From: Candidatus Omnitrophota bacterium
GTDB taxonomy: Bacteria > Ratteibacteria > UBA8468 > B48-G9 > JAFGKM01
DNA: 64,000 bases
NCBI GenBank assembly: GCA_023819375.1
Contig: JAMWDI010000002.1
Coordinates: forward strand, 57,076 to 121,075
Reading direction: 5' to 3'
Under the pieces are notes generated by a model. The model saw only the letters and a program-made list of their open reading frames with translations, made no database searches and had not been told where the DNA came from. A program made the translations under genes and the position numbers. Each line of letters begins with the position of its first letter. Positions within the stretch are counted from its first letter, which is position 1. Below, in pieces: positions 1 through 8,835 of the stretch.

Positions 1-1142
1 AAACTTTTTATAAAATATTCAAGATATTTGGAAATTTCAGGCCTTTTAAAATTATCAACAAATGGTTGACCATATCTATTCATTTCTGTTCCACATATTA
101 CAGGCATATTTATTTTTTTACACAAATTCATGAATTCATTAAATTTTTGAACTTTCATTCTTTTTTCTTCTGGTTCTTTTATGTTCCAATTTCTCTCAGG
201 TATAACTGTAATTCCCTCAATTCCTTTTGATTTTAACAACTCAATAAGAAATTTTATGTCTCTTTCACCTTCATTTGTCCCATCTAAAAATGTTCCTATA
301 GGAATTCCATCTGCTTTTCTTGTCATTTCAACAACATCTTCAAAAGTTGGGAAATCTTTACTTTCTGATTTTATATAGCCTGGTCCTCCAAATTTAATCA
401 ATTTCTGCCTTATTATTTCATAAAATTCCCCTATATTTTTTTCTTTCAATTCTTCAACTTCCTGTTTTTTTAATTTTAAAATTTCAGACCAGAACTCACT
501 TTCTTTTTCTTTAAAAATTTCTTTTGCTTTTTTATAATAGGCAATTATTATATGTCTTTCAGTTGGATTATTTGAAGGCGTCAAAGGTAAAACATCTTCT
601 TTGTAATCAATTCTTACATCTTTCAAATATTCATTAATTTTTTCAATTATTTTTTTATTTCTATTTTGAGAAATTTCTTTTAATTTTTTAAAGAAAATGG
701 TCTCTTCACTATTTTCTTTTGGTAATTTTTTAAACCCTTTTCCGCAAAGATAAAATATTCCTGGCTCATTTGGAGAGTTTATTATTTTGTCCTTCATTTC
801 TTTTAAAAAAACTCTTGTTTCAAAACCTCCTGTAACTTTAATATTTAGCATTTCTCCTGCCCACAATGTTTCTTCAACTCCTTCAAGAGTATCAAAGTCT
901 ACAGTTCCAAGATAAAGCATACCCTTTTTCCATCCCTCAAAAACAATTCTTAAAGGAGACCAATTTTTATAATTAAAAGAATGAAAAGTATGAATATGAG
1001 CATTTATAAGATTAAAAAATTCATTATCTTTGTTAATTTTATTTTTTTTAATATACTCTACAACTTTCAAAAAGGCATTCTTTCTGACTTCAATATCAAA
1101 ATGTGAAAGCGCTTCAATATATTTTTCTATTTTTTTATTCAT
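1..1142 (-). CDS. PHP-domain-like protein, C-terminus cut off by window edge
   Basis: The minus strand is open from an ATG at 1142 to base 1 with no stop, giving at least 380 residues of a larger protein. Residues 47-51 read NAHIH, followed by TFHSF, which resembles the metal-binding H-x-H start of PHP phosphoesterase-type domains. Later stretches such as GTFLDGTNEGERD and VICGTEMNRYGQPF resemble TIM-barrel strands of such proteins. The gene diverges from trxA. I see no strong ribosome site before the ATG, so the start is tentative. PHP proteins are metal-dependent phosphatases or hydrolases; the substrate here is unknown. Confidence 0.6.
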   Translation of the reverse strand, partial: MNKKIEKYIEALSHFDIEVRKNAFLKVVEYIKKNKINKDNEFFNLINAHIHTFHSFNYKNWSPLRIVFEGWKKGMLYLGTVDFDTLEGVEETLWAGEMLNIKVTGGFETRVFLKEMKDKIINSPNEPGIFYLCGKGFKKLPKENSEETIFFKKLKEISQNRNKKIIEKINEYLKDVRIDYKEDVLPLTPSNNPTERHIIIAYYKKAKEIFKEKESEFWSEILKLKKQEVEELKEKNIGEFYEIIRQKLIKFGGPGYIKSESKDFPTFEDVVEMTRKADGIPIGTFLDGTNEGERDIKFLIELLKSKGIEGITVIPERNWNIKEPEEKRMKVQKFNEFMNLCKKINMPVICGTEMNRYGQPFVDNFKRPEISKYLEYFIKS

Positions 1143-1165
1143 ATTTTTAAATAATACCACAAATT

Positions 1166-1193
1166 TTGATGTTTTTAAAAATTCTGATATAAT
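1166..1193 (+). promoter_or_regulatory. Promoter for trxA
   Basis: TTGATG (1166-1171), a 16-base spacer and TATAAT (1188-1193) make a near-consensus sigma-70 promoter. Transcription would begin near 1200, and a GGAGG ribosome site precedes the ATG at 1221. Confidence 0.7.
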
Positions 1194-1220
1194 TATTGCA
1201 ACACTTTTCTGGAGGTAAAA

Positions 1221-1559
1221 ATGGAGAATAAATATGTTTTGAATCTCAACAAGGAAAATTTTGAAGAAATAATAAAAAATAATGAAAATGTAATTATTGA
1301 TTTCTGGGCAAATTGGTGTATGCCTTGTAAAATAATGATCCCTGTATTTGAAAAACTTGCAGAAAAATATAAAAACAAAATTGTTTTTGCAAAAGTAAAC
1401 GTTGACGAAAATCCAGAAATTGCTGAAAAATATAAAATAATGTCAATTCCAACCTTTATTTTTTTTAAAAATGGCAACAAATTACAAGAAATAATTGGTG
1501 CCATGTCAGAAAACATTTTTGAAAAGAAAATCTTAGAAATATTTGAAATAACTGAATGA
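1221..1559 (+). CDS. trxA: Thioredoxin with WCMPC active site
   Basis: At 112 residues this is the usual single-domain thioredoxin length. The redox pair is Cys33/Cys36 in WCMPC, where most thioredoxins have WCGPC, and the cis-proline motif SIPT is at residues 75-78. It would be a cytoplasmic disulfide reductase; the Met between the cysteines should shift the redox potential, which is inference. A GGAGG site lies just upstream of the ATG. It is a single-gene unit that runs into the end of gmk with only two bases between them. No thioredoxin reductase is next to it. Confidence 0.92.
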   Translation: MENKYVLNLNKENFEEIIKNNENVIIDFWANWCMPCKIMIPVFEKLAEKYKNKIVFAKVNVDENPEIAEKYKIMSIPTFIFFKNGNKLQEIIGAMSENIFEKKILEIFEITE

Positions 1560-1561
1560 AT

Positions 1562-2113
1562 TTAAGAAAGAATAATTTTTTTTATTTTCTCAATTGTTTT
1601 TCTTAAATCTCTGTTAATTAACTTAATATCGTAATGTTTTCTTATTACATCCCTTTCTTGTTTTGAAAAAGAAAGGCGTTTCTTTATCTCTTCCTCTGGC
1701 ATATCCTTTCTTTCCCTCAATCTTCTTTCTTGTTCTTTCAAAGATGGTGGCAAAATACCTATTAAAAATGCATTCGGGTATATTTTTTTTATTTTTAATC
1801 CTCCTTGAGTATCAATAATAAGCAATGTTTTTTTTTCTTTTTTTAAATTTTCTTCAATTTTATCTTTTGGTATCCCATAATAATTTCCATATACTATAGA
1901 CCATTCAATAAGTTCTCCTTTTTCTATTTTCTTTTTAAATTCGTCTATTTCAATAAAATTATAATCTATTCCATCTTTCTCTCCTGGACGAGGCTTTCTT
2001 GTTGTATATGTAACAACAATATCAACATCTTTTAATTCATCCTTTAAAATTTTCAGAATAGTAGTTTTCCCTGTTCCTGAAGGAGCAGAAAGAACAAATA
2101 TTAAATTTTTCAT
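1562..2113 (-). CDS. gmk: Guanylate kinase
   Basis: The 183-residue protein phosphorylates GMP to GDP with ATP. The P-loop SGTGKTT is at residues 12-18, and the GMP-binding stretch TTRKPRPGEKDGIDYNFI is typical of the family. It is the last gene of a long minus-strand operon. Its ATG abuts the stop of the TPR gene with no gap, so its ribosome site lies inside that gene and translation is probably coupled. Length and motifs are normal. Confidence 0.95.
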   Translation of the reverse strand: MKNLIFVLSAPSGTGKTTILKILKDELKDVDIVVTYTTRKPRPGEKDGIDYNFIEIDEFKKKIEKGELIEWSIVYGNYYGIPKDKIEENLKKEKKTLLIIDTQGGLKIKKIYPNAFLIGILPPSLKEQERRLRERKDMPEEEIKKRLSFSKQERDVIRKHYDIKLINRDLRKTIEKIKKIILS

Positions 2114-3049
2114 TTAAGGAGTGAAAGGCTTTCCCTGTTTTAATGTTTCTATTGCTCTTCTTGCTATAGAATCAAAAGAAGTTCCAAGTAATTTTTCCCA
2201 TTGTTTAATTGCAAGGTCGATCTGACCATTTTTTTCATAGGCATGGGCTAAAACATCATCAACATATTCAGGATGAGGAAACTTAACCGCTTTTTCAAGA
2301 TATCTCACTGCATTTTTGTAATCTTTACCTTTATGATAGTAAGTCCAACCTGCTTCAAAATAAAGATCATACCTATCTGGATTATAAGATATTCCTTTCT
2401 TTATATAGGAAATTCCATTATTATACCAAAATATCATTTCCACCGGAACATTTATAAGATCAGATAACAATTCATAAATTTTTGTCAACTTCTTATTTTC
2501 TTTAAATTTTTCATTTTGATTAAAACACTTATCTGTTATTGAAAAATATTCTTTAATTTTCTCTTCTGTTTTAGGATAATCTCTTGCAAGTCCGTCAATT
2601 AGATTTTTAATATCTTTAACAATTCCTTCAATTTCCCTCTTTTCTAATTCAGTTAATGATAAATTTGGTATTAATTTTTCATATTCTTTCAATAAATTCT
2701 CTCCTCTACTTCTTACAGTAGCAAAAACATTATAAGCCATATGCCATCCACCAACTGCCCAAACAATTATATAAGTTGGCTGAAGCCACGCTATCGCATC
2801 AAACAATGGAAGCATTTTATAATGCTGTCCAGAATGCCAGTAATTTTCAATATTTAACCATAATAAATCAGCAGCAAGTCCTTTAAATCCACTTAATACT
2901 AAACTTCCTGCAATTTGTCCTGGCATAAGTAAAATATTACTTTCAAGATCTTCAAGTTTTTTTGAATAATCAATACTTACCTGAAGAAAACCAATTGGAA
3001 TAAACAGAATAACTGCAATAAATAACTTAATCCAGTTTCTTTTTGTCAT
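2114..3049 (-). CDS. Membrane-anchored TPR protein
   Basis: This 311-residue protein has an N-terminal hydrophobic segment (about residues 7-24) that acts as an uncleaved anchor or signal. The C-terminal half holds two to three TPR-like helices (for example around YEAGWTYYHKGKDYKNAVRYLEKA and VDDVLAHAYEKNGQIDLAIKQWE-like stretches). The start overlaps the end of the ABC permease gene by four bases. Such proteins often accompany ABC-2 exporters in uncultured bacteria, so a role with the exporter is plausible but not shown. No enzyme motif is visible. Confidence 0.7.
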   Translation of the reverse strand: MTKRNWIKLFIAVILFIPIGFLQVSIDYSKKLEDLESNILLMPGQIAGSLVLSGFKGLAADLLWLNIENYWHSGQHYKMLPLFDAIAWLQPTYIIVWAVGGWHMAYNVFATVRSRGENLLKEYEKLIPNLSLTELEKREIEGIVKDIKNLIDGLARDYPKTEEKIKEYFSITDKCFNQNEKFKENKKLTKIYELLSDLINVPVEMIFWYNNGISYIKKGISYNPDRYDLYFEAGWTYYHKGKDYKNAVRYLEKAVKFPHPEYVDDVLAHAYEKNGQIDLAIKQWEKLLGTSFDSIARRAIETLKQGKPFTP

Positions 3050-3810
3050 ATTTCCTTCTTTTGAATAAAATAAGAACCAATTAAAAGAACAATAAATAAA
3101 TATAAAATACCATAAAGCCCTGTTTTAAAAACATAATTCCAACTTACTTCAATCCCAACAACTACTTTATCCCTTATATTGAAATTTTCATAATTAGGCA
3201 CAACTGTATAAATTATCTGCCAGAAACTTTTCAATAAAAGGTTTTCAGTTCTTTCAATTATTTGCTTCCCATACGTAGTCAAATGACCTATTATATAGAG
3301 AAAAACAGAAAAAATTATATTAAAAGCATCTGAAGCAAAGGTTGCAACTGTTAAAGTTATAGAACCAATTAATATTAATTCAATAAAGATGAGCAATAAT
3401 GTTTTAAAAACTTGAATATCTGGGTAAGCCTTTTTAAAAATTAAAAGTCCAATAAAAAATAAACACATAAGTAAAAAATTAATTAAAATAATCAAAACTA
3501 TTCCAACAAATTTACCCATAAAGAAATTTTGTCTTGTTATTGGTTTTGAAAATAATGTGTAAATTGTTCTTTTTTCAATCTCTCCAGAAATTACTGTTAA
3601 AGACATAAAAATTGCTATTAAGGCTCCAAAAAACTCTATACTTGAAAAACTTACATCTTTTACCATTTTTATCTCTTCTTCTGCTGTTAAAAAAGAGAAT
3701 GCCTTAGAAGCACCTATCACTATCAAAGCGACTACGAGTAGAATATACAAGGTTTTTTTTCTTAATGATTCTTTAAAAGTATTCAATCCTATAATCCATG
3801 CTTTTTTCAT
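3046..3810 (-). CDS. ABC-2 type transporter permease
   Basis: The 254 residues carry about six hydrophobic segments, the first at residues 20-45 after a short basic N-terminus. The conserved ABC-2 arrangement is visible: an N-terminal TKKT-like amphipathic region, then LFSKPITRQNFFMGKFVG between the second and third segments, a motif common in NosY/GldF-like permeases. It overlaps the ATPase gene by four bases, so the two form one exporter. The substrate cannot be read from sequence. Confidence 0.85.
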   Translation of the reverse strand: MKKAWIIGLNTFKESLRKKTLYILLVVALIVIGASKAFSFLTAEEEIKMVKDVSFSSIEFFGALIAIFMSLTVISGEIEKRTIYTLFSKPITRQNFFMGKFVGIVLIILINFLLMCLFFIGLLIFKKAYPDIQVFKTLLLIFIELILIGSITLTVATFASDAFNIIFSVFLYIIGHLTTYGKQIIERTENLLLKSFWQIIYTVVPNYENFNIRDKVVVGIEVSWNYVFKTGLYGILYLFIVLLIGSYFIQKKEI

Positions 3811-4562
3811 AATTTTTCTCCTTTTCTATCAAACTCCTCTATTGTTTTCACAAATAAATCTTCAAGACCATCTGCGTTATATTTTTGAATAAGTTCTTTA
3901 AGATTTCCTTGTGCAAGTAAATGGCCTCTGTGAAATATTGCTATTCTATCACAAACTTTTTCAACTTCTGAAAGAAAATGGCTTGAAAGTAAAATAGTTT
4001 TACCTTCTTTTTTAAGTTGTAATAATAAATCCCTTGTTTCAATACAACCTATAGGATCAAGTCCAGTTGTTGGTTCATCCAGAATAAGGATTTTAGGATC
4101 ATTAATCAAACTTGCTGCAATTCCAATCCTTTCAAGCATACCTTTAGAATAATGTCTCAAAGCAAGTTTTTTAGCATCGTGAAGTTTTACAAGATAAAGC
4201 AATTTTTCAATTCTTTCATTTATAACTTTTTCTGGAAGATCATATAATTTCCCATAAAATTTTAAAAGTTCTGGACCTGTTAAATAATCGTAATAATAAG
4301 GATTTTCTGGCAAAAAACCAATATTTTTTTTCGTTTGAATATCAAATTGATCTTTTCCTAAAATACTTATTTCACCAGAAGTTGGAAAAAGGATTCCGAG
4401 CATTAATTTTAAACAAGTAGTTTTTCCAGACCCATTTGGTCCAAGTATTCCATAAATTTCTCCTTCTTCAACATTAAAAGAAACACTTTCAAGTCCAACA
4501 ACTATTTTTTTTCTTCCTAGATAATAGTATTTTGTAAGATCTTTTATTTCAATTATACTCAT
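3807..4562 (-). CDS. ABC transporter ATP-binding protein
   Basis: At 251 residues it has Walker A GPNGSGKT (residues 41-48), a signature region YSKGMLERIG (138-147) that replaces the usual LSGGQ, Walker B ILILDEPTTGLDP (158-170) and the switch SSHFLSEVE. The YSKGM signature is typical of ATPases paired with ABC-2 permeases. It powers the exporter encoded just downstream. An AAGGAGG ribosome site lies before the ATG, and a separate promoter sits in the 64-base gap upstream. Confidence 0.93.
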   Translation of the reverse strand: MSIIEIKDLTKYYYLGRKKIVVGLESVSFNVEEGEIYGILGPNGSGKTTCLKLMLGILFPTSGEISILGKDQFDIQTKKNIGFLPENPYYYDYLTGPELLKFYGKLYDLPEKVINERIEKLLYLVKLHDAKKLALRHYSKGMLERIGIAASLINDPKILILDEPTTGLDPIGCIETRDLLLQLKKEGKTILLSSHFLSEVEKVCDRIAIFHRGHLLAQGNLKELIQKYNADGLEDLFVKTIEEFDRKGEKL

Positions 4563-4595
4563 TCTGCCTCCTTAGATAATTTTAAAATTTTTAAA

Positions 4596-4624
4596 ATTAT
4601 ACAATTAAATTTGTTAAAAAGCAA
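4596..4624 (-). promoter_or_regulatory. Internal promoter for the ABC exporter genes
   Basis: Read on the minus strand: TTGCTT (4624-4619), a 17-base spacer, TATAAT (4601-4596). It lies in the only real gap of the operon and would let the exporter, TPR protein and gmk be expressed apart from the upstream genes. Confidence 0.6.
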
Positions 4625-4626
4625 AA

Positions 4627-5418
4627 TTAAAAAAATTCACCATAAATTTTTTCAACAATGTAAAGTAAAACCTCTCCTTTTTCTTTAAAAGAAGATATAT
4701 TTTTTTTCATTCGCAAAACTAAACTTTTTAATTCTTTTTTCAATTTTTCCACATCACCCTCTTTATCTTCAATATCATCCCTTATTTGAAAGGCAATACC
4801 AAAATCTTTTGCAATTTTTTCTATTTTTTTCTTCTCCTGTGCATTAATTTTTTTAAAATAGAATGGAATTTTAAAACAAATTTCAAAAAGTTTTCCTGTT
4901 TTTAAATAATTAATTCTTCTTCTTTCTTTTTCAGTAATTTTTTCATATTTGTATATCAAATCAAGTGTCTGTCCTCCTGCCATTCCTCTGCCTCCAATTG
5001 CATCTGCTATATCTTTAATCAAAGAGACATTTCCTGCTTCTGCAATAAATTTAAAACCATAAGTCAAAAGAGTATCACCTGCAAGAATAGCAATGCCTTC
5101 GCCAAATTTTTTATGACAGGTAGGCAATCCTCTTCTGTAATCATCATTATCCATTCCAGGTAGATCATCGTGAATTAAAGAAAAGTTATGAATCAATTCA
5201 ATTCCACAAGCAATTGGTAAGACTTTTTTTAAATCAAGATTGAATATTTCACTAATAGTTAAAACTATAATTGGTCTCAATCTTTTACCACCCGAAAAAA
5301 CAGCATATCTTATTGCTTCATTTAAAATTTTAGGGTTTTCTTTTAAAGATGGTAAATTTTCATCAATATATTCTTCTATTAAACTTTTCCAGTTTTTAAG
5401 TTTTTCTTCTATTTTCAT
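4627..5418 (-). CDS. ispA: Polyprenyl (farnesyl-type) diphosphate synthase
   Basis: The 263-residue protein has GGKRLRP (43-49), the first aspartate-rich motif DDLPGMDND (84-92) and the second DDIED (214-218). The two extra residues inside the first motif and Phe79/Ser80 before it match bacterial short-chain (C15) synthases, so farnesyl diphosphate is the likely product. It is about 30 residues shorter than typical IspA, mainly at the C-terminus. The start overlaps the end of alr by four bases. Role: isoprenoid chains for the undecaprenyl carrier and quinones. Confidence 0.88.
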   Translation of the reverse strand: MKIEEKLKNWKSLIEEYIDENLPSLKENPKILNEAIRYAVFSGGKRLRPIIVLTISEIFNLDLKKVLPIACGIELIHNFSLIHDDLPGMDNDDYRRGLPTCHKKFGEGIAILAGDTLLTYGFKFIAEAGNVSLIKDIADAIGGRGMAGGQTLDLIYKYEKITEKERRRINYLKTGKLFEICFKIPFYFKKINAQEKKKIEKIAKDFGIAFQIRDDIEDKEGDVEKLKKELKSLVLRMKKNISSFKEKGEVLLYIVEKIYGEFF

Positions 5419-6515
5419 TTTATATAAATTTTTTCAACCCTCTTACTTCCAAATCCACATAGAATTTCCTGAGGAACAGTTTTACCAATCTCTGCCATTT
5501 TTTCTATTTCAAAATCACTACCAAAAATTTCTATTATATCTCCTATTTTAACATTTTTCCCTGTAACATCAACAAGTGTTTGATCCATGCATATATTTCC
5601 AATTATTTTTATCTTCTCTCCTTTCCATTTAAGATAAAAATTGTTTGAAAGAAATCTTCTTAAACCATCACCATATCCAATTCCTAATGTAGCAACTTTC
5701 ATTTTTCTTTTTGTTATAAAAGATAAACCATAACTTAAAGGAGTATTTTTTTCAACTTCTTTTATAAAAAATACTCTTGTGAATCCTTTAATAGCACATT
5801 CAAATTTTATTTTTTTAGAAAGATATATTGAAGGATATACCCCAAGAAGTAAAAGTCCAATTCTGACCATGTCAAAATTTTTATAACTTTCTGGAATATT
5901 AAGAACTGCTGCAGAATTTGCTATATGTTTAAGTGGAATATATATTTTCTCCTCTTCAATTTTTTTCAATATTCTTGAAAATATACTTAACTGATAATCT
6001 GCATACTCTCTATTTTTCCATTCTGCTGTTGCAAAATGGGAAAAAATGCCTTCAATTTTAATATTTTTGAACTCTATAACTTTTCTTAAAAATGGCAAAA
6101 CCATTCCTTCTTTCAATCCTATTCTTCCCATTCCAGTATCTAACTTTATATGAACTATTGCTTCTTTTTGATATTTTTTAGAAACTTCAATAATTTCATT
6201 TAAAACCTCTTCATTACAGAGTGTTATTCTTATATCATTTAAAATGGCATCTTCAACTTGTGAAGGTAAGATATTTCCCATAATTAAAATTGGCTTTTTA
6301 ACCCCTATTTTTTTTAATTCAACTGCCTCTTCAATCGTTGCAACTCCATAGAAGTCAACAGTGTCATCTATTTCCCTTGCAATTTCCTTTACTCCTATAC
6401 CATACAAATCACACTTAACACTTGCAAGAAATTTTTTCTTTGTTATAAACTTAACTTTTTTTATATTTTCCTTTATTTTCTTTATATCCACCTCAATCCA
6501 TGTTCTTCCCTTCAT
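5415..6515 (-). CDS. alr: Alanine racemase
   Basis: This 366-residue PLP enzyme interconverts L- and D-alanine for peptidoglycan. Its cofactor lysine is Lys34 in VKCDLYGIG, a divergent form of the usual KANAYGHG, and the second catalytic residue is the Tyr of PLSYGLSF near residue 262. GNICMDQTLVDVT near the C-terminus is strongly conserved in the family. The gene overlaps pyrF by 23 bases and ispA by four. Length is normal. Confidence 0.93.
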   Translation of the reverse strand: MKGRTWIEVDIKKIKENIKKVKFITKKKFLASVKCDLYGIGVKEIAREIDDTVDFYGVATIEEAVELKKIGVKKPILIMGNILPSQVEDAILNDIRITLCNEEVLNEIIEVSKKYQKEAIVHIKLDTGMGRIGLKEGMVLPFLRKVIEFKNIKIEGIFSHFATAEWKNREYADYQLSIFSRILKKIEEEKIYIPLKHIANSAAVLNIPESYKNFDMVRIGLLLLGVYPSIYLSKKIKFECAIKGFTRVFFIKEVEKNTPLSYGLSFITKRKMKVATLGIGYGDGLRRFLSNNFYLKWKGEKIKIIGNICMDQTLVDVTGKNVKIGDIIEIFGSDFEIEKMAEIGKTVPQEILCGFGSKRVEKIYIK

Positions 6516-7197
6516 TTTTTATTAACCTTAAAATTTTCTTAACAATTTTTACAGGATTTTCACTCTCATAAATCGGCCTACCAACAACTATAAAATCTGC
6601 TCCATTTTTAATTGCTTCGTTAGGAGTTGTTATTCTTTTTTGGTCATCTTTTGATTTTTCTACTCTTATCCCAGGGACAACAAAAAGAAAAGGAGGTTTA
6701 AATTTTGGTCTTAAAGTCTTTAATTCTTCACCTGAACATACCACACCGTCAATGCCCCATTTATATCCATATTCAACCAATTTTTCTGTTAAATCTAATA
6801 TTTTCATTTTTATCCCTAAAAATTTAAGTTCTTCTTCTCCAAAGGAAGTTAAAACAGTAACACCAATAATTTTAGTATCTTTTTTAACGTTATCCTTAAT
6901 TTCAGTTATATTTTTAATTACTTTTTCTCCTGCCATTAAATGGACAGTAAACATATCTATTTCATTATCAAAAATAATTTTAACTGCCTTCTCAACAGTG
7001 TTAGGAATATCAAAAAATTTCAAGTCAAGAAAAATTCTTTTATTTTGTTTTTTAAGATACCTCAATATTTCATTTCCAAATAAAAGATATGGAATAATTC
7101 CAACTTTATAAAAATTAACTAATCCTCCTAATTTTTCTACAAGTTCATATACTTTTTTCTTCTCTGTTAAATCCAGAGAAACTATTAACTTTTCCAT
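6493..7197 (-). CDS. pyrF: Orotidine-5'-phosphate decarboxylase
   Basis: It decarboxylates OMP to UMP, the last step of pyrimidine synthesis. The catalytic motif DLKFFDIPNTV, the MFTVHLMAG strand and the phosphate-binding end GADFIVVGRPIYES are all present. An in-frame start exists at 7236, but the ATG at 7197 has a GAGGG ribosome site and begins directly with the first strand (MEKLIVSLDL), so I use it; that gives 234 residues. The gene start lies inside the end of the upstream glycosyltransferase gene. Confidence 0.92.
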   Translation of the reverse strand: MEKLIVSLDLTEKKKVYELVEKLGGLVNFYKVGIIPYLLFGNEILRYLKKQNKRIFLDLKFFDIPNTVEKAVKIIFDNEIDMFTVHLMAGEKVIKNITEIKDNVKKDTKIIGVTVLTSFGEEELKFLGIKMKILDLTEKLVEYGYKWGIDGVVCSGEELKTLRPKFKPPFLFVVPGIRVEKSKDDQKRITTPNEAIKNGADFIVVGRPIYESENPVKIVKKILRLIKNEGKNMD

Positions 7198-8263
7198 TTT
7201 TCCCTCTACCAAAAAATTCAAGAATTCCAACGACAATAAGTATAATTATAACCTCTAAAAGAACTCCTATGCCACCTTTTAAGTTAAGATTTTTAATAAA
7301 TAAAGCATTAATACCGGTAGCAAGTGTCAAAAGATAAATAAATAAAACTGCCTGTTTATGTGTCATACCAAGATTTACAAGACGATGAGAAAGATGATTT
7401 TTATCTGCCTTAAAAATTGAATACCCTCTCTTTTTTCTTATCCAGATTACTGAAATAGTATCAAAAAATGGAACAGAAAAAACAATTAAAGGAATAAAAA
7501 TTGGTAAAAAATTCTGTCCTTCTTCATATTTATAATAAGTTAAGAGAATAGAAACGACACCAAGAAAATACCCAATAAAACTGCTTCCACATTCTCCCAT
7601 AAAAATTTTGGCAGGTGGGAAATTATAAATTAAAAAACCGAGTAAACTTCCAAGAAAAACAGAAAGAATTGTACCTATAAATAACTGTCCCATTTCAAAT
7701 GCAAAAACAAAAAGAATAAAACCTGTTATAAATCCAACTCCTGCAGAAAGTCCATCCATATTGTCAAGAAGATTAAAACAATTCATCATAAAAATAATCC
7801 AGAAAATTGTTATCACATATGAAAAGAAAATATTAGGAATAAAAAAAGTAATTCTAATTCCAGAAATAAAAACAACAGTTGCAGTGATTATTTGTAAAAG
7901 AAGTTTTTGAAATGGTTTCAATTGATAAATATCATCAATTATACCAAAAATAACTGTTAAAATCCCTCCCAAAAGTAAAATAAGCAATTTAGGCAAAACA
8001 GAATAAATACCATCTATATATGTTCTAACAAAGTTAGGAACAAAACCATGATTTACAAAAATTATACCAAAAGTAATTAAAAGAAAAAACGAGAAAAAAA
8101 TTCCAAGACCCCCAAGTAAAGGAGTTGGAGTTTTATGGATTTTTCTTTCACTCGGAAAATCTATAATACCTACTTTTTGAGCAAATTTTTTAAATAAATT
8201 TGTCAGTAATAGAGAAAATATAAATGAAGCAATAAAAAATAAGAAATATAAATATTTCCACAT
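7145..8263 (-). CDS. Undecaprenyl-phosphate sugar-1-phosphate transferase (WecA/TagO-like)
   Basis: The 372-residue membrane protein has about ten to eleven transmembrane segments. It carries the diagnostic family motifs: NCFNLLDNMDGLSAG (metal-binding DxxD), FMGECGSSFIG (usually FLGDxGS, here with Glu) and HLSHRL in the last cytoplasmic loop. It would load a sugar phosphate onto undecaprenyl phosphate to start polymer or O-antigen synthesis. MraY itself is less likely because the HLSHRL loop is WecA/TagO-like. It is the first gene of the operon ending at gmk, with a promoter 20 bases upstream. Confidence 0.88.
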   Translation of the reverse strand: MWKYLYFLFFIASFIFSLLLTNLFKKFAQKVGIIDFPSERKIHKTPTPLLGGLGIFFSFFLLITFGIIFVNHGFVPNFVRTYIDGIYSVLPKLLILLLGGILTVIFGIIDDIYQLKPFQKLLLQIITATVVFISGIRITFFIPNIFFSYVITIFWIIFMMNCFNLLDNMDGLSAGVGFITGFILFVFAFEMGQLFIGTILSVFLGSLLGFLIYNFPPAKIFMGECGSSFIGYFLGVVSILLTYYKYEEGQNFLPIFIPLIVFSVPFFDTISVIWIRKKRGYSIFKADKNHLSHRLVNLGMTHKQAVLFIYLLTLATGINALFIKNLNLKGGIGVLLEVIIILIVVGILEFFGRGKNGKVNSFSGFNREEKSI

Positions 8264-8281
8264 TTTTTTCTCTTTTTAAAA

Positions 8282-8310
8282 ATTCTATTTTAATTTTGAT
8301 CTTAAGTCAA
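8282..8310 (-). promoter_or_regulatory. Promoter for the wecA-like to gmk operon
   Basis: On the minus strand TTGACT (8310-8305), 17 bases, then TAGAAT (8287-8282). The predicted transcript starts near 8275, leaving a leader of only about 12 bases before the ATG at 8263. Confidence 0.7.
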
Positions 8311-8358
8311 ACTTTTAAAAATTTTAAAGTATGATAAAATTTTTTTAAAAGGAGAAAA

Positions 8359-8835
8359 ATGAAAATAGTTATAATTATGGGTTCAAAAAGTGATCTGGAA
8401 TGGTCAAAAAAAATAGAAGAAAAAATAAAAGAGTTTGATGTGGAAGTTATTTTAAGAGTTGCGTCTGCCCATAAAACGCCTTTTAAAGTTATTGAAATAA
8501 TTAAAGAATATGAAAATGAAGATGTCATTTTTATAACAGTTGCTGGAAGAAGTAATGCATTAAGTGGTTTTGTTGATGCAAATACTTCAAAACCAGTTAT
8601 TGCCTGTCCACCTTATAGTGAAAAATTCTCAGGTTTTGATGTTTTTTCAAGTTTAAGAATGCCAAGTGGAGTTGCTCCTTTAGTCATTCTTGAACCAGAA
8701 CAAGCAGCAATTTCTGCCATAAAAATACTGGCTCTTAAATATCCTGAGTTGGAAAATAAAATTAAAGAATATCAGAAAAAAATGAAAGAAGAAATAGAAA
8801 AAATTGATAAGGCACTAAAAAATGGGAAGTGTTAA
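8359..8835 (+). CDS. purE: Class II AIR carboxylase (PurE)
   Basis: At 158 residues it has MGSKSDLEW near the start and ASAHKTPF about residue 36, as in all PurE. The core then reads AGRSNALSGFVDANT, IACPPYSEKFSGFDVFSSL and RMPSGVAPLVILEPEQAA. These match class II AIR carboxylases, as in animal PAICS and Treponema (AGRSN, SCPP, DVWSSLRLPSG), not the class I AGxAAHLPG form. Class II enzymes carboxylate AIR directly with CO2 and need no PurK. A strong AAAGGAG site precedes the ATG. The gene overlaps purC by 14 bases. Confidence 0.92.
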   Translation: MKIVIIMGSKSDLEWSKKIEEKIKEFDVEVILRVASAHKTPFKVIEIIKEYENEDVIFITVAGRSNALSGFVDANTSKPVIACPPYSEKFSGFDVFSSLRMPSGVAPLVILEPEQAAISAIKILALKYPELENKIKEYQKKMKEEIEKIDKALKNGKC

